The notes: generated by a model from the letters alone, not told the origin. A stretch of DNA of 64,000 bases from an uncultured Bacteroidales bacterium (GCA_902798685.1 CADBXO010000005.1:21064-85063), one strand, 5' to 3'. Positions 16,573 through 26,585 are shown, numbered from the stretch's first letter. Made by a program: numbers and translations.

Positions 16573-17282
16573 TATTCTGAAATCATTTCGCGGAACTTTC
16601 GCATTCCGGCTGTAGCTACTTCTTTAATGTGTATTACTTCGCTGACATGAGCGGCAGCGGCAGGATCCGGATCGATCATGTATATTTTGCATCCTGCGGG
16701 AGCATAGTGGTAGAGTCCTGCAGCAGGATAAACCTGCATTGAGGTTCCTACTATGAGCAGGATATCGGCCGTACTAACGGCATCGGCGGCTTTCTGGAGG
16801 TTGGGAACCTGCTCGCCGAACCAGACAATGTGCGGACGCAGCTGAGAGTTGTGAGGGCCTCCCTTATCGCCTATATTGATGGCTTTGTAGCCGATGTCCT
16901 GCACGTAACGCTCGCTCCACCAGTCCATATCGGTATATGTATCCTGGGGACGGACCTTGGTAAGCTCTCCGTGCAGATGTATGATATTGGTACTGCCGGC
17001 GCGCTCATGAAGATTATCGACATTCTGTGTGACCACCGTCACGTCATAATCCTTTTCAAGCTCAGCAACGATTCTGTGAGCCTCATTGGGCTCTACTGTT
17101 GCCAGCTGGGCGCGGCGTTCATTGTAGAAGCGCAGAACGCGTGCAGGATCGCGATACCAGCCGTCAATGGTGGCAACGGCCTCTACAGGCTCGTTGTCCC
17201 ATAGGCCGTTACCGCCACGGAATGTGGAGATACCGCTCTCAGCGCTTATGCCGGAGCCGCTCAGTACTACTATTCTTTTCAT
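16572..17282 (-). CDS. cobB: Sir2 family NAD-dependent protein deacylase
   Basis: 236 residues, a class III sirtuin without extensions. NAD-binding motif GSGISAESGISTFRG at the N-terminus, NVDNLHERAG, catalytic His in HLHGELTKVR, and VGTSMQVYPAAGL near the end. It lacks the usual zinc Cys tetrad: the insert after HLHGEL has no CxxC pair, as in the CobB forms with a short or absent zinc ribbon. It removes acyl groups from lysines using NAD. It overlaps the S46 peptidase gene upstream by 4 bases (ATGA). Confidence 0.93.
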   Translation of the reverse strand: MKRIVVLSGSGISAESGISTFRGGNGLWDNEPVEAVATIDGWYRDPARVLRFYNERRAQLATVEPNEAHRIVAELEKDYDVTVVTQNVDNLHERAGSTNIIHLHGELTKVRPQDTYTDMDWWSERYVQDIGYKAINIGDKGGPHNSQLRPHIVWFGEQVPNLQKAADAVSTADILLIVGTSMQVYPAAGLYHYAPAGCKIYMIDPDPAAAAHVSEVIHIKEVATAGMRKFREMISE

Positions 17283-19261
17283 TTTACTATGTTCATCTCA
17301 TCGAGCAGATAGCCGGCACCGCCGAACTTATCCATCATCCAGAGCACGTAGCGGATGTCAACGCAGATGCAGCGCTGCAGCTCAGGCTCAAAGATGACGT
17401 CACCGCTCATAGCCTCCCAGTTGCCGTCAAATGCAAGGCCGATAAGGTTACCCTCGGCATCCATTACGGGGCTTCCTGAGTTACCGCCGGTAATATCAAG
17501 GTTGGTAAGGAAGCATACGGGTACATCACCGTCGGGACCGGCATACTGGCCGAAATCACGGGCCTCAAAGAGCTCTTTCTGACGGACGGGAACGCGGAAC
17601 TCATAGTTGGTGGGATCCTCCTTGTCAATTACACCCTGCATTGATGTGTAATATGTGTACTTCTTGCCCTCCTTGGTGGTATAACCCTGAACGGTTCCGT
17701 ATGTGAGACGGCACGTTGAGTTGGCGTCAGGATATGATTTTGCACCCTTTGTCCACTTCATAAGGCCTTCAGTATAGAGAGTTGATGCAGGATAAAGCAG
17801 TGCATACTCACCTGCCGGGAAAGATCTTGAGATACGGTTGCGCAGTTCAACCAGTCTGGAGTTCAGCTGACGTGCGGGATCATCGGCCAGAGAGTCTGCA
17901 TTGGCTGCGCTAAGCTTTTCGGGATCAGTGTATACGCTGTATTCGAACAGAGTGTCCACATTGATGTCTGAAAGGTCAAGTGAATCCTTGGCGTTTGCGT
18001 TATCCGCATAGAACTTGATCATGGCCTTGGTAATGTCGCGGTCAAGTGATGCGCTGTAGTTGCGGTAGAATGACTCTCTGCTCGCTTCATTCATGGTTGC
18101 AAGCCTGAGGAGTTCAATATTGCCCAGACTCTCGCTGTAAACGGCATTGCGGATATTGTACTCGGTTGATGCCTGTACAGCCTTCTCAATATCTGAAATG
18201 GCATTTGCGTACTTGGCAGCACGTTTGGGTTTGGCATTCACCCACTCCATGAAATCGGCCTCTTTCTGACGCTGGCGCTCAATTACATCCAGATCAGCGA
18301 AGCACTCCCTCATTCCCTGCCATTTCTTCCAGCCGTTGGCCGATGAGGCATACTTGTTGGCATACTGGAGTCCGATGGTATCGTTGGAGCGCATTCCCTG
18401 CCACATTACGTCCTGACGGACCGTGCGGGCTGCAATGCGTACATCCTGAACCTCCATCATCTGCTCCAGCTGTGCGGCAGTCTGGAAACGCTGAGTGCGG
18501 CCGGGATAACCCATTATCATGGCGAAATCGCCCTCTTCCATACCCTTGAGTGATATGGTCAGGAACTTCTTGGGACGCAGGGGAATATTCTCCTCACTGT
18601 AATCAGCAGGTTCTCCGTCGGGACCGGTATAGACACGGAACATTGAGAAGTCACAGGTGTGACGGGGCCACATCCAGTTATCTGTCTCACCGCCGAACTT
18701 ACCGGCCGATGCAGGAGGAGCACCTACAAAACGAACATCGCGATATATCTTGTTTACTATAAGATAGCGCTGGTTGTCATTGTAGAAACCTGTCTGCTGT
18801 ACCTGACACTCGGTATCCTTGTCTGTGATCTTTTGAATCAGGGCTTCAACCTTACTATCTTTCATGCCGGTTATATCAATCATGCTCTGAAGGAATGTAA
18901 CCGTAAGACCCGGTACTGGGATCTCCTCTTCACGGCTCATTGCCCAGAAACCGTCCTCCAGATAGTTGTGCTCGGGAGTTGACAGTCCCTGAATGCTTGA
19001 ATAGCCGCAATGGTGGTTGGTTACCAGAAGACCGTATTCTGAGATGATCTCGGCTGTACAACCGCCTCCAAAGTGTACCACGGCATCCTTGATTGAGGCT
19101 TTCTTTTCATTGTAAATTTCTGATGCACTGATCTTGAGTCCCAGTTTCTTCATATCGGACTCATTCATCTTCTTGATTGTGGGGAGCATCCACATACCTT
19201 CATCGGCTCTGACCGATGAAACTGCCATAAGCAGGGCAAGTAAAACTATTGACTTTTTCAT
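17279..19261 (-). CDS. S46 family dipeptidyl-peptidase (DPP7-like)
   Basis: 660 residues with a signal peptide (MKKSIVLLALLMAVSSVRA) and the family start ADEGMWML. The chymotrypsin-type triad His is in VTNHHCGYSSIQ and the Ser in GGNSGSPVMD. S46 enzymes release dipeptides from the N-terminus of peptides in the periplasm. The residue 18 places after the catalytic Ser is Gly (LAFDGNWEAMSGD). In the Porphyromonas enzymes that position is Gly in DPP7 (hydrophobic P1) and Arg in DPP11 (acidic P1), so DPP7-like specificity is expected. Somewhat shorter than the 710-720 residues of those two. It is the first gene of an operon with the sirtuin. Confidence 0.93.
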   Translation of the reverse strand: MKKSIVLLALLMAVSSVRADEGMWMLPTIKKMNESDMKKLGLKISASEIYNEKKASIKDAVVHFGGGCTAEIISEYGLLVTNHHCGYSSIQGLSTPEHNYLEDGFWAMSREEEIPVPGLTVTFLQSMIDITGMKDSKVEALIQKITDKDTECQVQQTGFYNDNQRYLIVNKIYRDVRFVGAPPASAGKFGGETDNWMWPRHTCDFSMFRVYTGPDGEPADYSEENIPLRPKKFLTISLKGMEEGDFAMIMGYPGRTQRFQTAAQLEQMMEVQDVRIAARTVRQDVMWQGMRSNDTIGLQYANKYASSANGWKKWQGMRECFADLDVIERQRQKEADFMEWVNAKPKRAAKYANAISDIEKAVQASTEYNIRNAVYSESLGNIELLRLATMNEASRESFYRNYSASLDRDITKAMIKFYADNANAKDSLDLSDINVDTLFEYSVYTDPEKLSAANADSLADDPARQLNSRLVELRNRISRSFPAGEYALLYPASTLYTEGLMKWTKGAKSYPDANSTCRLTYGTVQGYTTKEGKKYTYYTSMQGVIDKEDPTNYEFRVPVRQKELFEARDFGQYAGPDGDVPVCFLTNLDITGGNSGSPVMDAEGNLIGLAFDGNWEAMSGDVIFEPELQRCICVDIRYVLWMMDKFGGAGYLLDEMNIVK

Positions 19262-19279
19262 ATCTGATTGTTAGTGATG

Positions 19280-19310
19280 CAAATTTAGTATTATTTTCCT
19301 ACCTTTACAA
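19280..19310 (-). promoter_or_regulatory. Promoter of S46 peptidase operon
   Basis: On the minus strand TTG (19308-19310), 20-base spacer and TAAATTTG (19280-19287), a full match to the Bacteroidota -7 consensus, 18 bases before the start codon. Confidence 0.6.
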
Positions 19311-19331
19311 TCAACAAATGAATTGACAGTC

Positions 19332-20300
19332 ATGAAAAGGACGTTCAAGCTATTCATAACTATACTGTTCTTATTCAGCCTTGCCCTTCCGTCAAAGGCC
19401 CAGTTCCAGTTGCCTGAATGTAAAACCTATGAGTTCGCAAAAAGGGACTCAGCACTCCATCTGGATGTATATAAGCCGGAAAATCCGCGTCAGGACAGAG
19501 CGGCTGTCATAGCCCTATTCGGCGGCGGTTTCTTTAGCGGTGCCCGCAACAACAGGGAGATGAAACAGGTGGCTCAGGCTCTTCTGGAACGCGGATTCAC
19601 GGTCATCTCAATTGATTACAGACTTGGATTCCAGGATAAGGAGATGGTTGCCAGCCACAGTTCACTGTTCAAGCTGACAGAACTCTTCCAATACTGCATT
19701 GACATTGCCACCGAGGATTGCGCCGCAGCTGTTGCCTGGACATGCTCCAATGCCGGAATGCTGGACATCGACCCGTCCAGAATCATACTCACCGGCAGTT
19801 CTGCCGGAGCCGTATCGGTCCTTCAGATGGATTATTGCCGCGCCAATTCACTCAAGCAGGCAGCCGTATTGCCCGAAGGATGGAAACCGGCAGCAGTAAT
19901 ACCCTATTCCGGCGGTATAATGTGCCACAAGCGCGACCTTAAATACAAGACAGCCCCCGCTCCTACCATGCTCATGCACGGCAAGAAGGATAAGATCGTG
20001 AATTACAAGAGTTTCGGACTGCCGCTTTCATCCAAACTGTTCGGCTCAAAAAAGATAAACAAGGCCATGAACCGTCAGGATATACCGCATTGGTTCATCA
20101 GTTTTGAGGATGTAGGTCATGAGGTGGCAATCTGGCTGCCCGGTTCAACAGACCTGTTCTGCTCATTCGTTGACATGGCTCTGGCCGGACGAACCACAAC
20201 CCTTGAGGCCGATATTACCGACTCAGACCTCAAGCCCGCAAAATGGGCACAGATAGGCATCCTGCAGCTTTACGGTGGCGGCGGTCCCAGAAAGAGATAA
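19332..20300 (+). CDS. Exported alpha/beta hydrolase (esterase/lipase)
   Basis: 322 residues from ATG at 19332. Signal peptide (MKRTFKLFITILFLFSLALP, then SKAQ). The fold is that of carboxylesterase/BD-FAE-type hydrolases: oxyanion segment ALFGGGFFSG, nucleophile elbow LTGSSAGAV, and a late His in EDVGHEVAIW. Likely a periplasmic esterase acting on acylated sugars or similar; the substrate is not visible. Followed 21 bases later by a Gfo/Idh oxidoreductase. Confidence 0.87.
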   Translation: MKRTFKLFITILFLFSLALPSKAQFQLPECKTYEFAKRDSALHLDVYKPENPRQDRAAVIALFGGGFFSGARNNREMKQVAQALLERGFTVISIDYRLGFQDKEMVASHSSLFKLTELFQYCIDIATEDCAAAVAWTCSNAGMLDIDPSRIILTGSSAGAVSVLQMDYCRANSLKQAAVLPEGWKPAAVIPYSGGIMCHKRDLKYKTAPAPTMLMHGKKDKIVNYKSFGLPLSSKLFGSKKINKAMNRQDIPHWFISFEDVGHEVAIWLPGSTDLFCSFVDMALAGRTTTLEADITDSDLKPAKWAQIGILQLYGGGGPRKR

Positions 20301-20321
20301 ACCTTACAACACTGACCTTAT

Positions 20322-21290
20322 ATGAAGATTGGAATTATTGGTGCCGGCTGGATAGCCGACAAGATGGCCGAGACACTCACAGGCCTTGACAGTTCAATGA
20401 AGTATGCCATTGCAGCCCGTGATCTGGAACGCGCTCAGGAGTTCGCAAAGCATTGGGGATTCCAGAAGGCCTACGGCTCATACAAAGAGATGGTCGAGGA
20501 TCCTGAGGTAGACCTGGTTTACGTTGCCACTCCCCACTCCCACCACTTTGAACACGCCAGCCTGGCCATCAACGCCGGCAAGCCCGTCCTCTGCGAGAAG
20601 GCATTCACTGCCAATGCACGTGAGGCCGATGCCCTGCTCAATCTGGCTCACAAGAAAGGAATCTTCATTACTGAGGCTATCTGGACACGCTATATGCCGC
20701 TCTCCATGAAGGTAAAGGAGCTGCTCGACTGCGGTGCCATCGGCCAGCCACGTCTTCTTAACGCAAGCCTTTGCTATATGATGGAGTTCAAGGAGCGCAT
20801 CCTGCGTCCCGACCTTTGCGGCGGCGCGCTTCTGGACCTTGGAGTCTACAGCATCAACTTCTGCCGTATGTACTTTGGGGCCGATATCATCAATGAGAGC
20901 ACAAACTGCATCAAGAGCGATACCGGAATGGATATGCACAACTCAATAAGCTGGTCATACCGTGACGGAAAGATTGCAAACATCCAGTCCAGCACACTCT
21001 GCCTTTGCGGTCGTCTGGGCCAGATATGCGGCACCGAGGGCTATCTGATTGTAGATAATATCAACTGCCCCGAGCGCATAACGGTCTATAACGATTACAA
21101 GCCTACGGCTGTCTTTGAAAAGCCTTCGACACAGATAACAGGATACGAGTATCAGGTGATAGCCTGCAAGGAAGCCCTTAAGAACGGCTGGCTGGAATCA
21201 CCGTACATGCCTCATCAGGAGACCCTTGACATCATGAAAGTCATGGATTCCCTCCGCAAGAAATGGGGTGTCGTATATCCGATGGATTAA
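20322..21290 (+). CDS. Gfo/Idh/MocA family oxidoreductase
   Basis: 322 residues. Rossmann motif IGIIGAGWIADKMAETL at the start, then YVATPHSHHFEHASLAINAG and the CEKAFTANAREAD segment holding the catalytic Lys that replaces the EKP motif. The C-terminal domain includes DLGVYSINFCRMYFG. These enzymes oxidise or reduce sugars and cyclitols with NAD(P); the exact substrate is unknown. The gene ends in a 4-base convergent overlap with the transporter on the other strand. Confidence 0.92.
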   Translation: MKIGIIGAGWIADKMAETLTGLDSSMKYAIAARDLERAQEFAKHWGFQKAYGSYKEMVEDPEVDLVYVATPHSHHFEHASLAINAGKPVLCEKAFTANAREADALLNLAHKKGIFITEAIWTRYMPLSMKVKELLDCGAIGQPRLLNASLCYMMEFKERILRPDLCGGALLDLGVYSINFCRMYFGADIINESTNCIKSDTGMDMHNSISWSYRDGKIANIQSSTLCLCGRLGQICGTEGYLIVDNINCPERITVYNDYKPTAVFEKPSTQITGYEYQVIACKEALKNGWLESPYMPHQETLDIMKVMDSLRKKWGVVYPMD

Positions 21291-21895
21291 ACCTTCTCCT
21301 CGCCTATCATTATAAAGCGATAGAGGTTGCAGCCTATGAAGTTGCCGATAACCAGGCAAACATAGAGCAGCAGCACGCTACCTAAGTTCTCCTTTATGAA
21401 ACTGAAGGGAACTGTCAGGTAGTAGAAAGCATCTGCTATGCAGTGCGGAAATCCGCACAGGATGAACATGGGGACTGCAAAGAGCAGCGGCAGCCACTGG
21501 TTACGGCGTGCAAACGTAACTGCTGTAGTCATCAGGAATCCGCAACCGATTGCAAGCAGACCGGCTTTTACGGGGCCGATGGCCAGACGTCCGGCCAGGA
21601 TCTTTTGGGCAGCCTCCTGCAGCGGCATGGGAGAAACTCTGGCAAGCAGAGCCACCAGCAGACAACCTATGATATTTCCTACCAGGATAAGCAGCAAGTC
21701 ACCCACCTGCCCCTTCTCAATGAAACCGGCAGTACCGGTATAGAGCTTGAGCTTGTAGCAAACCACGGTGATAAGACCGAAAGCGAACATGACGGCACCT
21801 ACAACACCGCCCAATGCCAGAAAACCGAAACCTGCTATTCCTATGCAGATTCCTGCCAGGATAGATGACTTTAAGATTGTACTGAACTTTCCCAT
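21287..21895 (-). CDS. Formate/nitrite transporter (FNT) family protein
   Basis: 202 residues from ATG at 21895 (MGKFSTILKSS); a longer frame would cross the palindrome upstream. Six hydrophobic helices. The pore histidine motif is recognisable as LCGFPHCIADAF, compared with GFEHS-type motifs in FocA/NirC. It is shorter than FocA (~280) but keeps the core. FNT channels move formate, nitrite, hydrosulfide or similar small anions. Placement at the end of the nitrogen block (62 bases after purF) hints at nitrogen or one-carbon flux but does not fix the substrate. Confidence 0.85.
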   Translation of the reverse strand: MGKFSTILKSSILAGICIGIAGFGFLALGGVVGAVMFAFGLITVVCYKLKLYTGTAGFIEKGQVGDLLLILVGNIIGCLLVALLARVSPMPLQEAAQKILAGRLAIGPVKAGLLAIGCGFLMTTAVTFARRNQWLPLLFAVPMFILCGFPHCIADAFYYLTVPFSFIKENLGSVLLLYVCLVIGNFIGCNLYRFIMIGEEKV

Positions 21896-21928
21896 ATTCA
21901 AAGAATTATGGCGCAAAGTAAAGAAAAT

Positions 21929-21959
21929 AGTACCAAACGGAACCGTCCCCAATGGTACT
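21929..21959. repeat. Dispersed palindrome copy 2
   Basis: AGTACCA and TGGTACT arms flank a GG-AACCGTCCCC centre. It straddles the purF stop codon and lies between purF and the FNT gene. It resembles the palindromes at 16104, 40197 and 60977 in having GTAC/GACGC outer arms and a GGGG/CCCC-type core. Confidence 0.55.
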
Positions 21960-23346
21960 ACTTTTCAACAGCGTGACCGTAGAGGTTTGTGGGGTAATCA
22001 CCGTTGAAGCAGGCGGTGCAGAGCTGGCACTTCTCCATTGAGCGGCCGGAAGCTTTGTACAGGGCTTCAAGTGAGAGATAATAGAGCGAATCGGCTCCTA
22101 TGTAGTCACGGATCTCCTCGACTGAATGCTTGGCACCGATAAGTTCCTCGTATGTGCCGGTGTCCACGCCGTAGTAGCAGGGATATGCGTACTTGGGGCT
22201 TGCTATGCAGACATGGACCTCGGTGGCTCCTGCCTCACGCAGCATACGTACAATCTGACGCGATGTGGTTCCGCGAACAATTGAATCATCAATCAGAATC
22301 ACACGCTTGCCGTTCACGATACTGCGCACGGGTGACAGCTTCATCTTGACACCCTTGTCACGAAGTTCCTGGGCCGGCTGGATGAACGTACGGCCTACGT
22401 ATTTGCTCTTGAGCAGACCCATCTCATACGGAATGCCGCTGGCCTCAGCGTAACCCATTGCGGCGCTCAGGCTTGAATCAGGCACGCCTACAACGATATC
22501 AGCCTCAACAGGATGCTCCTCGTAAAGCAGGCGGCCAGAGAGCTTACGGAAAGAATGTACGTTGCAGCCCTCAATGTCACTGTCCGGACGTGCAAAATAG
22601 ATGTACTCCATAACGCACATACGGTTGCTCTTGAGCTTTGAATAGTCATTGGAGCGTATGCCGTGATGATCTATTGATATAACCTCACCGGGATTAACGT
22701 CACGGATGAATTCGGCGCCGATGGCATCGAACGCGCAGGTCTCGCTTGCAACCACATAACCGTTGCCCAGCTTGGCAATTGAGAGCGGATGGAATCCGTA
22801 CTTGTCACGGCAGGCATAGATGCGGTTGGGAGTCATTATTACCAGTGAGAAGGCACCCTCAATCATATTCAGGGCGTTGATGATATTGACAATCCTGTCC
22901 TCCTCGCTGGGATCCTTCTTGATCAGATGGGCAAAGAGCTCACTGTCAGAGGTGGTCTGCAGCAGGCTGCCGCGACGTTCAAGATAATAGCGTAACTCCT
23001 TGGAGTTGATGATATTACCGTTGTGTGCTATAGCAAAGTTACCCGTGTAATGATGGAATGTGAACGGCTGGATGTTCTCCATTCCGCCCACATTGGTAGT
23101 CGGATAACGTACGTGGCCGATGGCTATGTTTCCGGTCAGTTCATCAAGATGCTTCTGGCCGAATATCTCAATCACCAGACCGGCGCCCTTGTGCAGGTGG
23201 AACTGCCCCTCTGAATCGGCCGATACTATACCGCAACCCTGCTGACCTCTGTGCTGCAGGCTGTGCAGTGCATAATAGGCATACTGTGCGGCGTTCTCCA
23301 CACCGTAGATGCCAAATACTCCACATTCGTGATGCAATTCCTCCAT
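21958..23346 (-). CDS. purF: Amidophosphoribosyltransferase PurF
   Basis: 462 residues. PurF makes phosphoribosylamine from PRPP and glutamine, the first step of purine synthesis. A 7-residue propeptide (MEELHHE) precedes the nucleophile in CGVFGIYG; the oxyanion loop is AIAHNGNIIN; the PRPP loop is ILIDDSIVRGTT; the C-terminal CQLCTACFNGDYP is typical. It is the complete, active-looking member of the two PurF homologues in this window. Last enzyme gene in the minus-strand glutamine/nitrogen block, 10 bases after carB. Confidence 0.96.
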   Translation of the reverse strand: MEELHHECGVFGIYGVENAAQYAYYALHSLQHRGQQGCGIVSADSEGQFHLHKGAGLVIEIFGQKHLDELTGNIAIGHVRYPTTNVGGMENIQPFTFHHYTGNFAIAHNGNIINSKELRYYLERRGSLLQTTSDSELFAHLIKKDPSEEDRIVNIINALNMIEGAFSLVIMTPNRIYACRDKYGFHPLSIAKLGNGYVVASETCAFDAIGAEFIRDVNPGEVISIDHHGIRSNDYSKLKSNRMCVMEYIYFARPDSDIEGCNVHSFRKLSGRLLYEEHPVEADIVVGVPDSSLSAAMGYAEASGIPYEMGLLKSKYVGRTFIQPAQELRDKGVKMKLSPVRSIVNGKRVILIDDSIVRGTTSRQIVRMLREAGATEVHVCIASPKYAYPCYYGVDTGTYEELIGAKHSVEEIRDYIGADSLYYLSLEALYKASGRSMEKCQLCTACFNGDYPTNLYGHAVEK

Positions 23347-23356
23347 ATCCGGTTAT

Positions 23357-26300
23357 TTATACGTATTCGTCAATTCTCTTTATAGCCAGTCCGTCAACAC
23401 CGATCTTGCAGAACGCATAGATGAATGCGCTTGCCTGACGTGCGTTGGTAATGAGCGGAATGTTGAAGTCAACGGCTGTACGCCTGATCTGATATCCGTT
23501 CTGAAGCTCACGTGCTGTATTGTTCTTGGGGATATTGATAGCCAGGTCAATCTTACCGCCGCGCATATAGTCAATTACGTTAGGCTTCTCCTCTGAATCC
23601 GGCCAGTGAAGCACCTCCTTGACGGTTATGCCGTTCTCCTCAAGGAACTTGGCGGTACCGCTGGTGGCGTACAGGTTATAGCCGTAATCACTGAGTATGC
23701 GTGCTGCATCCAGCAGGTCGATCTTGGACTTTGTCGGGCCCGATGAGAGCAGGACGCCCTTCTCCTTTGAAGGAACGCGAGTGCCTACAGATATCATACT
23801 CTTGAGCAGAGCCTCATGGTAGTTGTCACCTATGCAGGCAACCTCACCCGTTGAAGCCATGTCTACGCCCAGTATAGGATCGGCCTTGAGAAGACGTGCA
23901 AATGAGAACTGTGAGCACTTGACACCCACGTAGTCAATATCGGCAAACGTCTTACCAAAGGGCTCAACCTCCTTGCCCAGCATGATCTCTGTAGCCATGC
24001 CGATGAAGTTGAACTTGGTGATCTTGCTTACGAACGGGAAGCTTCGTGAAGCACGCAGGTTACACTCGATAACCTTGATGCTGTTCTCCTTGGCCAGGAA
24101 CTGTATGTTGAAGGGACCTGAGATGTTCAGGGCACCTGCAATCTTCTTGGATATCTTCTTGATCTGACGGATGGTCTCGTAGTAGAGCTTCTGAGCCGGG
24201 AATACCACGGTAGCGTCACCAGAGTGAACGCCGGCAAACTCAATGTGCTCGCTGATGGCGTAGCACTTGATTACACCGTTCTGAGCCACGGCATCAATCT
24301 CAACCTCCTTGGCACGCTGAAGGAACTCGGTAACCACAACGGGATGCTCCTGACTTACCACAGCTGCATTATTAAGGGCTGTCTCTAGCTCTGCACGGTC
24401 ACTTACCACGCGCATTGCAGCACCTGAGAGCACGTATGAAGGACGGATGAGCACAGGCAGACCCACCTCATCTACAAAACTCCAGATGTCATCCATGCTG
24501 GTAAGCTCCTTCCAACGCGGCTGGTCAATACCCAGAGAGTCACACATCTCGGAGAACTTCTGACGGTCCTCAGCCATATCGATTGACTTGGCCGATGTTC
24601 CCAGGATATTCACGCCCTCGTGGTCAAGCAGCAGCGCCAGGTTGTTTGGAATCTGTCCGCCGGTTGATACGATAACGCCCTTGGGAGCCTCCAGATCGCA
24701 TATATCAAGTACACGCTCCAGTGTCAGTTCATCAAAGAACAGACGGTCACATGTATCATAATCGGTACTTACAGTCTCAGGATTGTAGTTGATCATCACT
24801 GAACGGTAACCCATCTCCTGAATCTTCTTTACGGCAGCCACACCGCACCAGTCAAACTCAACGCTTGAACCGATTCGGTAAGCACCGCTACCCAGAACAA
24901 TTACGGACTTGCCGTCCTGCTCAAACTGAACATCGTTCTCTGAGCCGTTATAAGTCAGATAGAGGTAGTTGGTAAAGGCGGGATACTCACCGGCCAGCGT
25001 ATCAATCTGCTTTACAACCGGCAGAATGCCCAGACCCTTGCGGTATTTGCGTACTGCAGCCTGTTTCTCATGCGGATTGAGCTTGTCACCGGCAATGGTG
25101 ATCTTACCAATCTGATAGTCGCTGAATCCCATGCACTTGGCCTCACGCAGCAAGTCCTCGCTTACCTTCTCAAGACCTCCTGCAGCAGCCAGCTGCTCCT
25201 TAATATTGTGGATGTTTGCCAGACGGCACAGGAACCACTTGTCAATCTTGGTAAGGTCATGCAGCTTGTCAACGGTATAACCCTGAGCAAATGCCTGCTC
25301 AATGGCCGGCAGACGACGGTCGGTAGGATTGACCAGCTCGGCCTCAATATCGGGAACGTTGACGTTGTTGCCAACGAATCCGTGCAGGCCCTGACCGACC
25401 ATACGCATACCCTTCTGGATAGCCTCCTCAAAGGTGCGTCCTATTGACATAACCTCACCGACAGACTTCATTGAAGAGCCTATCAGACGTGAAACACCCT
25501 CAAACTTACCCAGGTCCCAACGAGGTATCTTACATACCACGTAGTCCAGAGCGGGTTCAAAGCAGGCCGATGTAACCTTGGTTACAGAGTTGGGAATTTC
25601 ATCCAAGCCATAACCCAGACCCAGTTTAGCAGCAACAAATGCCAGAGGATAACCTGTAGCCTTTGAAGCCAGGGCCGATGAGCGGCTCAGACGTGCGTTA
25701 ACCTCAATCACGCGGTAATCATCAGAGTTGGGATCCAGAGCATACTGGACGTTGCACTCTCCTACTATACCCACGTGACGTATGATGTCGATTGCTATGC
25801 GGCGCAGCTTGTGGTACTCATGGTCGCTGAGTGTCTGTGACGGAGCCACAACCACACTCTCACCGGTATGGATACCCAGCGGGTCGAAGTTCTCCATGTT
25901 GCAGACCGTGATGCAGTTGTCATAACGGTCACGTACAACCTCGTACTCAATCTCCTTCCAGCCCTTGAGTGACTCCTCGACCAGAATCTGCGGAGAATAT
26001 GAGAATGCTGATGCTGCAACCTTCTTGAGTTCCTCATCATTGGAGCAGAATCCTGAACCCAGACCGCCAAGTGTATAAGCGGCACGTACGATTACGGGAT
26101 AACCTATCTCCTTTACAACCTTGAGGGCCTCCTCCATATTGTTGACAGCCTCACTGCGAGGTGTCTTGACGCCGATTGAGCGCATCATATCGGCAAACAG
26201 TTCACGGTCCTCAGTGTTGATGATGGCCTGAACCGGAGTACCCAATACCTTGATGCCGTATTTCTCCAGAATACCGCTCTGGTACAGCTCAACGCCGCAG

Positions 26301-26581
26301 TTCAGGGCTGTCTGACCGCCGAATGCAAGCATGATGCCGTCGGGATGCTCCTTCTGGATAACCTTCTCCACGAAAGCAGGAGTGATGGGCAGGTAATAGA
26401 TGGCATCGGCCACACCCTCGGATGTCTGGACCGTAGCCACATTGGGATTTATAAGGATTGTGAACTTGCCATCCTCACGCAGAGCCTTGAGGGCCTGTGA
26501 ACCGGAATAGTCAAACTCACCTGACTGACCTATCTTGAGTGCTCCTGAACCGAGCACAAGTACTCTCTTCACATCTTCCAT
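23357..26581 (-). CDS. carB: Carbamoyl-phosphate synthase large subunit
   Basis: 1074 residues, full length. Two homologous ATP-grasp halves: the first opens VLVLGSGALKIGQSGEFDYS, the second VIVLGSGAYRIGSSVEFDW. A C-terminal MGS-like regulatory domain follows (SKIDLLDAARILSDYGYNLY). It makes carbamoyl phosphate from bicarbonate, ATP and ammonia channelled from CarA, for pyrimidines and arginine. carA ends 4 bases upstream. Confidence 0.98.
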   Translation of the reverse strand: MEDVKRVLVLGSGALKIGQSGEFDYSGSQALKALREDGKFTILINPNVATVQTSEGVADAIYYLPITPAFVEKVIQKEHPDGIMLAFGGQTALNCGVELYQSGILEKYGIKVLGTPVQAIINTEDRELFADMMRSIGVKTPRSEAVNNMEEALKVVKEIGYPVIVRAAYTLGGLGSGFCSNDEELKKVAASAFSYSPQILVEESLKGWKEIEYEVVRDRYDNCITVCNMENFDPLGIHTGESVVVAPSQTLSDHEYHKLRRIAIDIIRHVGIVGECNVQYALDPNSDDYRVIEVNARLSRSSALASKATGYPLAFVAAKLGLGYGLDEIPNSVTKVTSACFEPALDYVVCKIPRWDLGKFEGVSRLIGSSMKSVGEVMSIGRTFEEAIQKGMRMVGQGLHGFVGNNVNVPDIEAELVNPTDRRLPAIEQAFAQGYTVDKLHDLTKIDKWFLCRLANIHNIKEQLAAAGGLEKVSEDLLREAKCMGFSDYQIGKITIAGDKLNPHEKQAAVRKYRKGLGILPVVKQIDTLAGEYPAFTNYLYLTYNGSENDVQFEQDGKSVIVLGSGAYRIGSSVEFDWCGVAAVKKIQEMGYRSVMINYNPETVSTDYDTCDRLFFDELTLERVLDICDLEAPKGVIVSTGGQIPNNLALLLDHEGVNILGTSAKSIDMAEDRQKFSEMCDSLGIDQPRWKELTSMDDIWSFVDEVGLPVLIRPSYVLSGAAMRVVSDRAELETALNNAAVVSQEHPVVVTEFLQRAKEVEIDAVAQNGVIKCYAISEHIEFAGVHSGDATVVFPAQKLYYETIRQIKKISKKIAGALNISGPFNIQFLAKENSIKVIECNLRASRSFPFVSKITKFNFIGMATEIMLGKEVEPFGKTFADIDYVGVKCSQFSFARLLKADPILGVDMASTGEVACIGDNYHEALLKSMISVGTRVPSKEKGVLLSSGPTKSKIDLLDAARILSDYGYNLYATSGTAKFLEENGITVKEVLHWPDSEEKPNVIDYMRGGKIDLAINIPKNNTARELQNGYQIRRTAVDFNIPLITNARQASAFIYAFCKIGVDGLAIKRIDEYV

Positions 26582-26585
26582 AGCA

